From: Roseinatronobacter bogoriensis DSM 18756
GTDB lineage: Bacteria > Pseudomonadota > Alphaproteobacteria > Rhodobacterales > Rhodobacteraceae
Assembly: GCF_004366635.1 (NCBI RefSeq)
Contig: NZ_SORN01000004.1
Location: 1-64,000, forward strand
Reading direction: 5' to 3'
Length of the DNA stretch: 64,000 nt
Both the position numbers and the translations under genes were made by a program. Below are positions 25,847-34,865 of the stretch, in pieces. The notes below the pieces were generated by a model. That model had not been told where the DNA came from. It searched no databases and was given only the letters and a program-made list of their open reading frames with translations. The first letter of the stretch is position 1; every line of letters starts with the position of its first letter.

Positions 25847-26766
25847 GCAAGTCGCGCCTCCGCGTCTGCCAACGCGGATTTGATACGCGCCGCGATGAAA
25901 TCGGTGAATATCGTCACCTTCGGGTCGCGCAAGCGCCGGTGCGGCGTCAACGAGGCCAGTGTCACCGGCACCGGGGGGGTCGCGGTTGCGACAGGCACCA
26001 AAGTGCCCGACAGCAGATGATCTACGACTTCGAAGACCGGTTTCATGATGATTCCCCGCCCGGCGAGTGCCCAGGTGGTCAGCACATCGCCGTCATCGGA
26101 TTCGAATGGTCCTGAAATCTTGAAGCGCTGTGGTCCTTCCGGTGTCTGCAACCGCCACTGAAACTCTCGCGCGCCGGGAAAGCGCAGGTTCAGGCAATCA
26201 TGACGGTCGCGCAGCAAATCCTCACCGTTCTCGGGCAGGCCACGCTGCGCGATATAATCGGGTGCGGCACACAGGATGCGCGGGCATTCTGCAATAACCC
26301 GCATTTTCAGCGCCGAATCTTCCAGCGGGCCGAGGTGAAACGCGACATCCAGCCCCTCGGTGGTCACATCGATACTACGGTCCGACAGGCGCAAGCGCAG
26401 CTCGATTTCGGGGTTTTCATCCTTGAACACCGGCACATGCGGGGCAATCAGCCGCCGGCCTATGCCCAGGGGGGCTGCCACAAACAACATGCCGCGCGGT
26501 TGTGCTGTGGCATGGGTCAAGGCACCCTCTGCCTCTGCCACTGCATCAAGGATTTTCAGAGCACCATCGTAGAACAACTGACCGTTCGACGTGGGTTTGA
26601 GTGATCGCGTGGTGCGGTTGAACAACCGCACACCAAGATGCTTTTCCAACTCTGCAATCCGGGCCGATGCCACGGCAGGAGATGTGCGCTGGTCGCGCGC
26701 CGCTGCCGACATGCTGCCCAATTCATGCACACGCACAAACATTCTGACATTGCTAAGATAGGCCAT
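25831..26766 (-). CDS. LysR-family regulator of the urate cluster (predicted)
   Basis: 311 residues. An N-terminal helix-turn-helix (about 1-60, SMSAAARDQRTSPAVASARIAELEKHLGVRLFNRTTR) is followed by a LysR substrate domain. It is divergent from puuD and convergent with hiuH, so control of urate degradation is likely, but the ligand is not deducible. I start it at MAYLSNVRMF; an in-frame ATG 14 codons upstream is also possible, and neither has a strong ribosome-binding site. It belongs to the CrgA/DsdC-like subgroup by overall look only. Confidence 0.82.
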   Translation of the reverse strand: MAYLSNVRMFVRVHELGSMSAAARDQRTSPAVASARIAELEKHLGVRLFNRTTRSLKPTSNGQLFYDGALKILDAVAEAEGALTHATAQPRGMLFVAAPLGIGRRLIAPHVPVFKDENPEIELRLRLSDRSIDVTTEGLDVAFHLGPLEDSALKMRVIAECPRILCAAPDYIAQRGLPENGEDLLRDRHDCLNLRFPGAREFQWRLQTPEGPQRFKISGPFESDDGDVLTTWALAGRGIIMKPVFEVVDHLLSGTLVPVATATPPVPVTLASLTPHRRLRDPKVTIFTDFIAARIKSALADAEARLAQLPR

Positions 26767-26873
26767 GATGATTTTCAGGATGAAATTGAAACTGCTGGGT
26801 GTTTTCATGGATTAACAGAAAGTGGTGCGCCAGTATAGGGTGATGCAACACGCGTAGAACAAGGGTGAATAGA

Positions 26874-28103
26874 ATGTTGGAACTGGCTGTCTGGGGGGCA
26901 TGGGCCGAATTCGCAGTGCGCTGGTTACATGTCATAACGGCGATTGCATGGATCGGGTCCAGTTTTTACTTCATTGCGCTCGATCTGGGCCTGCGCAAAT
27001 CACCGGACCTGCCCAAAGGGGCCTATGGTGAAGAATGGCAGGTGCATGGCGGCGGGTTTTATCACATTCAGAAATACCTGGTCGCGCCCGACCGGCTGCC
27101 TGAACATCTGATCTGGCACAAATGGCAAAGCTATGTCACCTGGTTGTCAGGCTTCGCCCTGCTGGCATTGGTCTATTATGTCGGTGCAGAATTCTACCTG
27201 ATCGACTCCTCTCGTATGGACCTTGCAGTATGGCAGGCCATAGCCATCTCCATTGCCTCGCTTGCTGTGGGCTGGGTCATCTATGATGGCCTGTGCAAAT
27301 CGCGCTTTGGCGAAGACAATACCCGCCTGATGGTGCTGTTATTCGTGCTGCTGGTCATCATGTCATGGGGCTACACGCAAGTTTTCACCGGGCGTGCGGC
27401 CTTGCTGCATCTGGGCGCTTTTACGGCCACGATCATGTCGGCCAATGTCTTCATGATCATCATCCCAAATCAGAAGATTGTGGTGGCTGATCTGCGCGCG
27501 GGCCGCGTGCCCGATGCGAAATATGGCAAGATTGCCAAGCAACGATCAACCCATAACAACTACCTCACCCTGCCTGTCATTTTCCTGATGCTGTCCAACC
27601 ACTACCCGCTGGCTTTCGCGTCAGAATTCAACTGGCTTATCGCAGGGCTAGTCTTTCTCATGGGGGTGACGATCCGGCATTTCTTTAACACCCTGCATAT
27701 GGGGGGGGGCTATAAGTGGTGGACATGGGGTGCCACAACCGCACTCTTTGTCGCTATCATTCTGTTCTCGACCTTGGGTCAGACTCGCAGTGACGATGAA
27801 GACCTTGCCAGCTTGCCCCCGTCAGTTTTGCGCTTTGCCGAGGATGCACAGTTCGAAGATGTCTATTGGACTGTGGTCGGCCATTGCTCCATGTGCCATG
27901 CTGAAGAACCGCTCTGGCCGGGGCTGCACTGGGCCCCGAAAGGCGTGAAGCTAGAGACAGAGGTGCAGGTCGCGCGCGCGGCGCAAACAATCTACCTGCA
28001 ATCGGGCATCAGCCATGCCATGCCGCCCGGCAGCACTGTCCTGATGGATGCCGAAGCCCGACAGGAGATTGCCGAGTGGTATCGTCGTGTCACGGGATCG
28101 TAA
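26874..28103 (+). CDS. puuD: Membrane-bound urate hydroxylase (PuuD)
   Basis: 409 residues. About eight transmembrane segments (roughly 1-310) are followed by a periplasmic cytochrome c-like domain with haem motif CSMCH (Cys about 338) and a distal Met in SHAMPPGS. PuuD oxidises urate to 5-hydroxyisourate and probably passes electrons to the respiratory chain. WIGSSFYFIALD and the conserved His residues in HGGGFYHIQKY fit the family. AAGGG lies 8 nt before the ATG; a GTG three codons upstream is a weaker choice. Products feed HiuH, UraD and PuuE encoded nearby. Confidence 0.93.
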   Translation: MLELAVWGAWAEFAVRWLHVITAIAWIGSSFYFIALDLGLRKSPDLPKGAYGEEWQVHGGGFYHIQKYLVAPDRLPEHLIWHKWQSYVTWLSGFALLALVYYVGAEFYLIDSSRMDLAVWQAIAISIASLAVGWVIYDGLCKSRFGEDNTRLMVLLFVLLVIMSWGYTQVFTGRAALLHLGAFTATIMSANVFMIIIPNQKIVVADLRAGRVPDAKYGKIAKQRSTHNNYLTLPVIFLMLSNHYPLAFASEFNWLIAGLVFLMGVTIRHFFNTLHMGGGYKWWTWGATTALFVAIILFSTLGQTRSDDEDLASLPPSVLRFAEDAQFEDVYWTVVGHCSMCHAEEPLWPGLHWAPKGVKLETEVQVARAAQTIYLQSGISHAMPPGSTVLMDAEARQEIAEWYRRVTGS

Positions 28104-28104
28104 C

Positions 28105-28165
28105 ATTTTCTTGCTGAAAATACTCTGGGGGAGACCCGCGAAGCGGGCCGGGGGCAACGCCCCCC
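28105..28165 (+). repeat. Structured intergenic repeat, copy A
   Basis: Core ATTTTCTTGC, TG, AAAATACTC (28105-28125), then GGGGG, hairpin CCCGC-GAA-GCGGG (28135-28147) and hairpin GGGGGC-AAC-GCCCCC (28150-28164). Copy C at 43497-43574 has the same order of parts with different stem sequences. It lies just after puuD, before a strong terminator. Confidence 0.7.
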
Positions 28166-28179
28166 ATCACATAGAACTT

Positions 28180-28209
28180 GAAAGCCCCGCCTGCAAAGGC
28201 GGGGCTTTC
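28180..28209. terminator. Bidirectional terminator between puuD and pckA
   Basis: GAAAGCCCCGCC (28180-28191) pairs with GGCGGGGCTTTC (28198-28209) around a TGCAAA loop. It lies between two converging genes, and its A/T-rich outer arms can give a U-tract in both directions. Confidence 0.8.
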
Positions 28210-28229
28210 GCTATCTGATCAAGCGGGGC

Positions 28230-29828
28230 TCACCCAATGGCCGCGCGCTTGATCTCGTCATCAATGAAGGGAACATATTGCGCGAAATTTTCTGCAAACA
28301 TGGCCACAAGCTTTGCGGCCTGATGATCATAAGCCGCAGGGTCGGCCCAGGTCCGGCGCGGGTCAAGCAGGACATCTGCCACGCCCGGCACGGCGACAGG
28401 CACATCAAAGCCAAAATTCGGGTCGCGGCGGAATTCGGCGTTTTTCAGAGAACCGTCCAGCGCCGCACTCAGCAGTGCGCGTGTCGCCTTGATCGGCATA
28501 CGGGAACCGGTTCCATAGGCGCCACCGGTCCAGCCCGTGTTGACCAGCCAGCACTCTGCCCCGAATTTGGCAATCTTTTCTTGTAGCAGCTTGCCATAGA
28601 CTTCAGGGCGGCGCGGCATGAAGGGGGCGCCAAAACAGGTCGAGAAGGTCGGCTGAGGCTCGGTCACGCCCTGTTCTGTGCCTGCCACTTTTGAGGTGAA
28701 GCCCGAGAGGAAATGATACATTGCCTGCGCCGGGGTCAGCCGCGCGATGGGGGGCAGCACGCCGAATGCGTCACATGTCAGCATGATGATATTCTTCGGC
28801 ACACCGCCCAGCGATGTGGCCGAGGCGTTCGAAATCGCGTCCAGCGGATAGGCAACCCGTGTATTTGCCGTCAGGCTGTCATCTGTGAAGTCCAGTTCCA
28901 GCGTATCGGGGTCATAGACCATATTCTCGACGACGCTGCCAAAGCGGCTGGTCGTGGCATAGATTTCAGGCTCGGCCTCGGGGTCCAGATTGATGGTCTT
29001 TGCATAACAGCCGCCTTCGAAGTTGAAGATACCTGTCTCGGACCAGCCATGTTCGTCATCCCCGATCAGGGTCCGCGCTGGGTCAGCCGAGAGGGTGGTC
29101 TTCCCGGTCCCTGAGAGGCCAAAAAACACTGCCGTGTCATTCGCATCATCCAGACCATGATTTGCCGAGCAATGCATCGGCATGATGCCTTTCTCCGGCA
29201 GCAGATAGTTCAACAGCGTGAAAACCGACTTCTTGTTCTCGCCAGCATAGGCAGTATTGGCAATCAGGATCAATTTGCGTGACAGATTCAGCGCGATCAC
29301 GGTTTCCGAGCGGCAGCCGTGGCGTGCGGGATCAGCCTTGAAGCTGGGGCAGTTGATAATGGTGAATTCTGGGTCGAATGTTGCCAGTTCTTCGGCCTCG
29401 GGGCGGCGCAAAAGGTGGCGGATAAACAAGCCGTGCCAGGCCAGTTCGGTCACAACGCGCACATCCAGCCGGTGTTCGGCGTCTGCACCGCCATACAGGT
29501 CTTGTACGAAAACTTCCTGACCCTTCACATGCTCCAGCATGTCAGCATAAAGGCAGTCAAAGGCATCTGGGCTCATCGGGGCGTTGTTGTCCCACCAGAT
29601 CTTGTCTTCGACATCGGCGCTGCGCACGACGAACTTGTCTTTGGGGGATCGGCCGGTATGTGTGCCAGTTGAGGCGAGGAATGCACCGCCCAGACCCAGC
29701 CGTCCTTCCCCGCGCTTCAGCGCTGCTTCTATCAAAGCTGGCTCCAGCAGGTTGTAATGTGCCTGCGAAACGCCTGTAATGCCTTGATCTTCAAGGCGTT
29801 TATTCGGGTTCACTCGTGGTGTAGTCAT
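28230..29828 (-). CDS. pckA: Phosphoenolpyruvate carboxykinase (ATP)
   Basis: 532 residues. Converts oxaloacetate and ATP to PEP and CO2, the first committed step of gluconeogenesis. Signatures: GAFLASTGTHTGRSPKDKF, the kinase-1a loop FFGLSGTGKTTLSADP and metal-binding motif LIGDDEHGWSE, plus RMPIKATRALL. GGAG lies 12 nt before the ATG. The divergent neighbour is chvI, as in rhizobia, where pckA placement next to chvIG is conserved. Confidence 0.97.
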   Translation of the reverse strand: MTTPRVNPNKRLEDQGITGVSQAHYNLLEPALIEAALKRGEGRLGLGGAFLASTGTHTGRSPKDKFVVRSADVEDKIWWDNNAPMSPDAFDCLYADMLEHVKGQEVFVQDLYGGADAEHRLDVRVVTELAWHGLFIRHLLRRPEAEELATFDPEFTIINCPSFKADPARHGCRSETVIALNLSRKLILIANTAYAGENKKSVFTLLNYLLPEKGIMPMHCSANHGLDDANDTAVFFGLSGTGKTTLSADPARTLIGDDEHGWSETGIFNFEGGCYAKTINLDPEAEPEIYATTSRFGSVVENMVYDPDTLELDFTDDSLTANTRVAYPLDAISNASATSLGGVPKNIIMLTCDAFGVLPPIARLTPAQAMYHFLSGFTSKVAGTEQGVTEPQPTFSTCFGAPFMPRRPEVYGKLLQEKIAKFGAECWLVNTGWTGGAYGTGSRMPIKATRALLSAALDGSLKNAEFRRDPNFGFDVPVAVPGVADVLLDPRRTWADPAAYDHQAAKLVAMFAENFAQYVPFIDDEIKRAAIG

Positions 29829-30175
29829 TTTTCACTGCTCCATGTGGCACATGATCCGTGGTTCGCACCGGGTTACGTACGGACGCGTACAACAGGCGTG
29901 ACCCGCAAAGCCATGCGCCCTTGCCCTGCCTATAACACCACGATTGTGGCAAAGCATAGGCTCCTTTGGCGCAGTTAGCGCAATCAGCGGTGCGTTAGCG
30001 CAACATTCATAAATAGCTGAGATAGTAAGTGTTGCTATTTGGCATGACACGCACCGAATCATCTGCCGCCTTCGTTGTCAGATGCTGTTTTTTGTTGCTT
30101 CTTTAGGGGGTTTGCGGGATTGTATGGCAAAAATATGGCGAAAATGCCTGACAGAGCAGTGAAAAGGACAGTCAC
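29829..30175. promoter_or_regulatory. pckA/chvI divergent control region
   Basis: 347 bp without a convincing gene. It must contain the pckA and chvI promoters. I see no strong sigma70 boxes. The clearest structure is a pair of exact GTTAGCGCAA direct repeats about 150 bp before the pckA start. The chvI-proximal part (30090-30175) is T/A-rich, with AAAAGGA as the chvI ribosome-binding site. Confidence 0.6.
29974..30003. promoter_or_regulatory. Tandem GTTAGCGCAA direct repeats, candidate operator
   Basis: GTTAGCGCAA occurs exactly at 29974-29983 and 29994-30003, 20 bp apart centre to centre, two helical turns on the same face. A related GGCGCA lies just before. The pair lies between pckA and chvI. 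The half-site resembles the GTTAGCGCTAAC operators of some LacI/GntR-type sugar-acid regulators, so a carbon regulator of pckA is plausible. Confidence 0.45.
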
Positions 30176-30874
30176 ATGTCTAAAATAGCATTAGTTGATG
30201 ACGACAGAAATATTTTGACATCTGTATCCATCTGCCTCGAAGCGGAAGGCTTTGAGGTTGAGACGTATAATGACGGGCAGGCCGCGTTTGATGCGTTCAG
30301 CCGCAAGATGCCTGACATGGCGGTTCTGGACATGAAGATGCCGCGCATGGACGGGATGGAGCTTTTGCAACGGGTGCGGCAGAAATCGCAGATGCCCATT
30401 ATTTTCCTGACCTCCAAGGATGATGAAATTGACGAGGTTCTGGGCCTTCGAATGGGGGCAGATGATTATGTGACAAAGCCCTTTTCGCAGCGCTTGCTGG
30501 TAGAACGAATTCGCGCGCTTTTGCGGCGCAAACAGGCCAATGAAGCCGGGCCTGACGCCTCTGAAGAGGCAAAGATCATGGTGCGGGGCCAGTTGACGAT
30601 GGACCCGCTTCGCCATCAGGTGAAGTGGAAAGGTGATGATGTGACGCTGACGGTCACGGAGTTCCTGTTGCTGCAAGCGCTTGCGCAGCGTCCTGGCGTC
30701 GTCAAGTCGCGCGATCAGTTGATGGATGTGGCATATGAAGACCAAGTCTATGTCGATGATCGCACGATAGACAGTCATATCAAGCGCTTGCGCAAGAAGA
30801 TGCGCAATGCTGACCCAGAGTTTTCATCGATCGAAACCCTGTATGGGATTGGTTACAAGTATAACGAAGCCTGA
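30176..30874 (+). CDS. chvI: Two-component response regulator ChvI
   Basis: 232 residues. OmpR-type regulator with a receiver domain (1-120: DDD at 8-10, phospho-acceptor D52 in VLDMKMP, TSK and KPF) and a winged-helix DNA-binding domain (about 130-232, VDDRTIDSHIKRLRKKM). It pairs with the sensor ChvG immediately downstream. In other alphaproteobacteria this system responds to acid, envelope stress or host signals and is often essential. AAAAGGA precedes the ATG. Confidence 0.94.
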   Translation: MSKIALVDDDRNILTSVSICLEAEGFEVETYNDGQAAFDAFSRKMPDMAVLDMKMPRMDGMELLQRVRQKSQMPIIFLTSKDDEIDEVLGLRMGADDYVTKPFSQRLLVERIRALLRRKQANEAGPDASEEAKIMVRGQLTMDPLRHQVKWKGDDVTLTVTEFLLLQALAQRPGVVKSRDQLMDVAYEDQVYVDDRTIDSHIKRLRKKMRNADPEFSSIETLYGIGYKYNEA

Positions 30875-30920
30875 CAAAAGATCAGGCGCAGTCGTCCCAA
30901 AGTATATAGCGGGTGAACAG

Positions 30921-32585
30921 GTGCAGACCGAGGCTAAGGCAGCGAGAGCTGATATCCTTATTGGTGACGATTGGGTCGGACCGGGTGATGCTGTCGAGAC
31001 CGAGGTGCGCGCGTCGCGCGCGCGTCGCGGGTTTCTTAGCATTTCCAGTTCCCCCTTGGCGCGTAAGATTGCCCTGTTCAATCTTGTGGCGCTTGTGGTG
31101 CTGATCCTGGGAATACTGTTTACCAATCCGTTCCGGGATTCGCTGCTGGATCAGCAGGCGCAAATGTTGGGCAGCACAGTTCAGATGGTGGCTGACATCG
31201 TATCGGTCAGCGATGACCTGGATGCGACGCGCGACTTATTGGCGAACAGGCTGACATTCGACCAGCGCTTTGAGATGATCATCGTGAATTCTGATGGGCA
31301 GGTGACGGCGCGGATGGCCGGAACCGAGTATTCCGGTAACGAGCGGTTTGCTGAACGCGCTACCCCGATCAGTGATGTGCTGGGGGCGATCTGGTCGGGA
31401 ATGTCTTTTCTGACCCGAACCCAGCCTGCGTTGCCAGTCGAAGAGGCGTTTGCACTTGTCGCGCAGTCAATGTTTGACCGTAATCAGGCTGGGGAATGGG
31501 CCAGTTACACCTACCGCGACGCCACAGATGGCATGTGGATTGCCGCAAGCGCGCCGGTGATGCACGAAGGAGAGTTTCGCGGTGCGGTGTTCTTGCGCCG
31601 CAGTTCGGAAGATACCGCGTTGATGATGCGCATCGAGCGCGAGCAGACCTTACAGTTCTTTCTGATTGCCGTCATGGTCTCTATCGGGTTGAGCCTCGTT
31701 CTTGCATCGACCATCGCAAATCCACTTGCTGACCTGGCCATGGCTGCCGAATTGGGCAAGCGCCGGGATGCCCGCAAGACTGCGCCCGGCGCGCGTGTGC
31801 GCATCCCTGATCTTTCGGGCCGCCCGGATGAGATTGGCGATCTGTCACGCGCCATGCGGGGCATCGTCAATGCCTTGTATGATCGTGTCGAAGCGAATGA
31901 GCGTTTCGCGGCAGATGTGTCGCATGAAATCAAGAACCCTCTGGCGTCTTTGCGTTCGGCCGTGGGCAGTTTGCGCATGGCAAAGCGCGAAGATCACATC
32001 AATCGCTTGCTTGATGTGATCGAGCATGATGTACGCAGGCTGGACCGTTTGGTTTCCGACACGTCCAATGCGTCGAGGCTGGATTCCGAACTGGTCAAGG
32101 AAGAGCAGGAAGAATTCGATCTGGTCAAGTTGCTGGATAACCTGTGCGAACACCTCTCTCATGAAGCGCGCGAGAAAGGGGTCGAATTCATCAAGATCCT
32201 GCCCGAGGGGCCGGTGATGGTAACGGGTCTGGAAGGGCGGCTGGCGCAAGTGATTGTCAATCTGATCACGAATGCGATCTCGTTTTGCAATGAGGGTGAT
32301 GCCGTCCGCGTCTGGGCGCGCCAGCGCCATGACCGGATATTGGTTGTGGTCGAAGATACTGGCCCCGGCATTCCTGAGAATGCCTTGAAGAAAGTGTTCA
32401 AGCGCTTCTACTCGGAACGTCCGCCACAGCAATTTGGCAATCATTCGGGCCTTGGTCTGGCCATCTCGAAGCAGATTATTGAAGCCCATCAAGGTGTGAT
32501 CTGGGCAGAGAATATCCGTGCACAAGATGCACCCGATGACAGTCCGTCGCTCGGTGCGCGGTTTGTGGTGGGCTTGCCGTTGTGA
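30921..32585 (+). CDS. chvG: Sensor histidine kinase ChvG
   Basis: About 554 residues from the GTG at 30921; the frame stays open upstream into chvI and an ATG at 30843 is an alternative. Layout: cytoplasmic N-terminal tail, TM1 (LFNLVALVVLILGILF), a periplasmic sensor region, TM2 (FFLIAVMVSIGLSLVLA), HAMP, HisKA with SHEIKNPLASLRSAV, and HATPase with NLITNAISFCNEG, DTGPGIP and HSGLGLAISKQI. It phosphorylates ChvI. The stop overlaps the hprK GTG start, so hprK is probably cotranslated. Confidence 0.92.
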   Translation: MQTEAKAARADILIGDDWVGPGDAVETEVRASRARRGFLSISSSPLARKIALFNLVALVVLILGILFTNPFRDSLLDQQAQMLGSTVQMVADIVSVSDDLDATRDLLANRLTFDQRFEMIIVNSDGQVTARMAGTEYSGNERFAERATPISDVLGAIWSGMSFLTRTQPALPVEEAFALVAQSMFDRNQAGEWASYTYRDATDGMWIAASAPVMHEGEFRGAVFLRRSSEDTALMMRIEREQTLQFFLIAVMVSIGLSLVLASTIANPLADLAMAAELGKRRDARKTAPGARVRIPDLSGRPDEIGDLSRAMRGIVNALYDRVEANERFAADVSHEIKNPLASLRSAVGSLRMAKREDHINRLLDVIEHDVRRLDRLVSDTSNASRLDSELVKEEQEEFDLVKLLDNLCEHLSHEAREKGVEFIKILPEGPVMVTGLEGRLAQVIVNLITNAISFCNEGDAVRVWARQRHDRILVVVEDTGPGIPENALKKVFKRFYSERPPQQFGNHSGLGLAISKQIIEAHQGVIWAENIRAQDAPDDSPSLGARFVVGLPL

Positions 32586-33046
32586 CGCTGGTCATCGCGG
32601 CAGACCGGATTCACTCTTCCGCCGTTGCATTCGAGGTAGAGGGGCAATCCGCTGGCGTGCTTATCCTTGGCCGGTCCGGTTCCGGAAAGTCAGAGCTGGC
32701 GCTGGAACTGATGGCAATTGGCGCGGTGCTGGTGTCGGATGACCAGACATTGTTGCGACGCGATGGCGCCTCGATCATTGCGCAAGCGCCCCCAACTATT
32801 CGCGGTCTGATCGAGATGCGCGGCCTTGGCATATTGCGGGCCAGAGTGCTGGATACGGCAAAGCTGGTCGCTGTCGTCAATCTGGACGAAACCGAGGCGC
32901 AACGCCTGCCAGAGCGCGTGTTTGCAGACGTGCTAGGTGTGCAGTTGCCCTGTCTTCGCAACTGCGCGAGCAGCGCTTTCCCTGCAGGGCTAAAGCAATA
33001 CATCCTTTCGCAAGTGTTGCAGTATGGGCAAGGCGCCGGACCATGA
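32582..33046 (+). CDS. hprK: HPr kinase/phosphorylase, short alphaproteobacterial type
   Basis: 154 residues, containing only the catalytic domain, as in alphaproteobacteria (Gram-positive HprK is about 310). Walker A GRSGSGKS is at 30-37, and the signature IEMRGLGILRARVL is present. It would phosphorylate HPr on Ser46, and the HPr encoded at 34378 has Ser46. It starts at GTG, overlapping the chvG stop by 4 nt, and its own stop overlaps the rapZ ATG. This links the PTS to the ChvG/ChvI operon. Confidence 0.93.
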   Translation: MTLVIAADRIHSSAVAFEVEGQSAGVLILGRSGSGKSELALELMAIGAVLVSDDQTLLRRDGASIIAQAPPTIRGLIEMRGLGILRARVLDTAKLVAVVNLDETEAQRLPERVFADVLGVQLPCLRNCASSAFPAGLKQYILSQVLQYGQGAGP

Positions 33047-33951
33047 CGGATGCAGCGATTCAAGACAGTGACCTTGCACAGCTGGTTTTGCTGACTGGCC
33101 CATCCGGGGCAGGGCGGAGTACTGCGCTAAAGGCGCTGGAAGATATCGGCTTTGAAGCAATAGACAATATGCCCATTTCGCTCGTCCGCCCCCTTGTGGC
33201 AGCGCCGCTGGAACGGCCACTGGCCTTGGTGCTGGACCCGCGCAATCGTGATTTCTCCGTCGATGCCTTGTTGGCACTGGTGGGCGATCTGCAATCGTTG
33301 GGCCGCGTCAATCTTGATCTGGTTTTCCTTGATTGCCCGGTTCCGGTTCTGATCCGGCGGTTTTCGGAAACACGCAGACGTCATCCGCTAAGCCCGGACG
33401 GGACAGCGCGCGAAGGAATAGAGTTTGAGGCGCGGTTGCTTGCGCCGGTGCGCTTGCGGGCAGATGTGCTGATCGACACCGAAGCTTTGACCCCGCATGA
33501 CCTGCGTGCGCGCATGCATGGCCTGTTCGATGACCGCGCTGGCCAATCCATGCGTGTGCAAATCGAGTCGTTTTCCTACAAGCGGGGTATTCCGGCGGGG
33601 GTTGATCTTGTCTTTGACTGCCGCTTTCTGAAAAACCCCCATTGGCAGGCCGACCTGCGCAGGCTTGATGGGCGCGATGCCCGTGTTGCGGGTTTTGTCT
33701 CGGCAGATCATCGCTTTGACGGATTTTTCCGCCGGATTCACGAATTGGTAGAAAGCTTGCTGCCCGAATACGCGCATGAGGGGAAATCACAGCTTACAAT
33801 CGGGTTTGGCTGTACAGGGGGGCAACACAGATCGGTTGCAACCGCAGAAAAACTGGCAATTGCGCTTGCGCAGACGAAGTGGCAGGTGTCTAAACGACAC
33901 AGAGAATTGGAACGTATCGCGACGCAGGTCGCGATTGCAGAAAACGAATAA
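33043..33951 (+). CDS. rapZ: RNase adapter/nucleotide-binding protein RapZ
   Basis: 302 residues. N-terminal P-loop GPSGAGRS (about 19-26), Walker B-like region VFLDCP, and the C-terminal domain with FGCTGGQHRSVATAEKL. In E. coli RapZ steers GlmZ RNA to RNase E and so controls glucosamine-6-phosphate synthase; in alphaproteobacteria the role is less clear. Overlaps hprK by 4 nt and precedes the EIIA gene by 9 nt, the conserved hprK-rapZ-EIIA-HPr order. Confidence 0.94.
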   Translation: MTDAAIQDSDLAQLVLLTGPSGAGRSTALKALEDIGFEAIDNMPISLVRPLVAAPLERPLALVLDPRNRDFSVDALLALVGDLQSLGRVNLDLVFLDCPVPVLIRRFSETRRRHPLSPDGTAREGIEFEARLLAPVRLRADVLIDTEALTPHDLRARMHGLFDDRAGQSMRVQIESFSYKRGIPAGVDLVFDCRFLKNPHWQADLRRLDGRDARVAGFVSADHRFDGFFRRIHELVESLLPEYAHEGKSQLTIGFGCTGGQHRSVATAEKLAIALAQTKWQVSKRHRELERIATQVAIAENE

Positions 33952-33960
33952 GGTCTGTTC

Positions 33961-34350
33961 GTGATCGGGATCGTGATTGTAGCGCATGGTGGACTGGCGC
34001 GAGAGTATCTCGCAGCGATTGAGCATGTGATCGGCAAGCAAGACGGTATCGCAGCCATTTCCATAGAATATGATCATGACCGCAGTTCCAAGCAGGCCGA
34101 GATTTCTGCCGCCGCAGACAGGGTGGACAGGGGCGCTGGGGTTGTCGTGGTCACCGATATGTTCGGTGGTTCGCCATCCAATCTGTCATTGCCCGCCTGT
34201 GCCGGCGCTGATCGCAGGATTATCTACGGTGCAAATCTTCCCATGCTGATAAAGCTGGCAAAATCGCGTGGGTTGGATTTGCAGACAGCAACCTCTGCGG
34301 CCTTGGAGGCTGGACGCAAATATATCAATTCCATCGAGGTAGGCCGCTGA
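33961..34350 (+). CDS. PTS EIIA component, mannose (EIIA-Man) type
   Basis: 129 residues, family length for a single-domain EIIA-Man-like protein. Phospho-acceptor His is H9 in IVIVAHGGLAREY; VVTDMFGGSPSN is the second conserved motif. It starts at GTG, with AAGG upstream. No EIIB or EIIC permease is nearby, so it more likely relays phosphate for regulation than transports sugar. It sits between rapZ and ptsH. Confidence 0.92.
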   Translation: MIGIVIVAHGGLAREYLAAIEHVIGKQDGIAAISIEYDHDRSSKQAEISAAADRVDRGAGVVVVTDMFGGSPSNLSLPACAGADRRIIYGANLPMLIKLAKSRGLDLQTATSAALEAGRKYINSIEVGR

Positions 34351-34377
34351 GGCACGTAAACAGGGTTAAGGCGTTAG

Positions 34378-34647
34378 ATGACAGAGTTTGATCTTGAGAT
34401 AATCAATGAAAAAGGACTGCATGCGCGCGCCTCGGCAAAGTTTGTGGAAGTTGTCGAGGCACATGATGCGCGCGCGGAGGTCATGAAAGACGGGATGAGC
34501 GTGCCAGGTGATTCAATCATGGGTTTATTAATGCTCGCGGCGTCATGCGGAACCACCATCCGGGTAAAGACAACGGGTGTGCAGGAATCGGAATTGGCCG
34601 CTGCCTTGCGAGTGCTGGTTGAAGGCCGCTTCGGCGAGAGCATGTAA
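34378..34647 (+). CDS. ptsH: Phosphocarrier protein HPr
   Basis: 89 residues. His15 in KGLHARASAKF is the EI-dependent phosphorylation site, and Ser46 in PGDSIMGLLML is the HprK site. Both are retained, so the protein can receive both signals. Last gene of the chvI-ptsH run. Enzyme I (ptsP/ptsI) is not in the window. Confidence 0.95.
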   Translation: MTEFDLEIINEKGLHARASAKFVEVVEAHDARAEVMKDGMSVPGDSIMGLLMLAASCGTTIRVKTTGVQESELAAALRVLVEGRFGESM

Positions 34648-34704
34648 TCGCGCATTTACCTTGTTTATAAGGCGCAGACGCTAACGATTTATCACATCGG
34701 CGTC

Positions 34705-34824
34705 ATGCAGGGTACCGAATCAAGTTTTCTCATGTCACCAGACGGAACCATCGCGCATGGGTTTCGTTATGGCTATGAGCGACTGTCATTCAGGCGCTTT
34801 AAGACCAATGGCGAAATTGATTGA
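34705..34824 (+). CDS. Possible small ORF upstream of outer-membrane protein gene
   Basis: A 39-codon frame, MQGTESSFLMSPDGT to FRRFKTNGEID, in the 218-bp gap between ptsH and the outer-membrane protein. It has no strong ribosome-binding site and no family I recognise. It could be a leader peptide or chance. Nothing else convincing is seen in this gap. Confidence 0.2.
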   Translation: MQGTESSFLMSPDGTIAHGFRYGYERLSFRRFKTNGEID

Positions 34825-34865
34825 ACGATCAGGTTCGCGCTCTGGTAGAAAAAAGGAACGAACAC

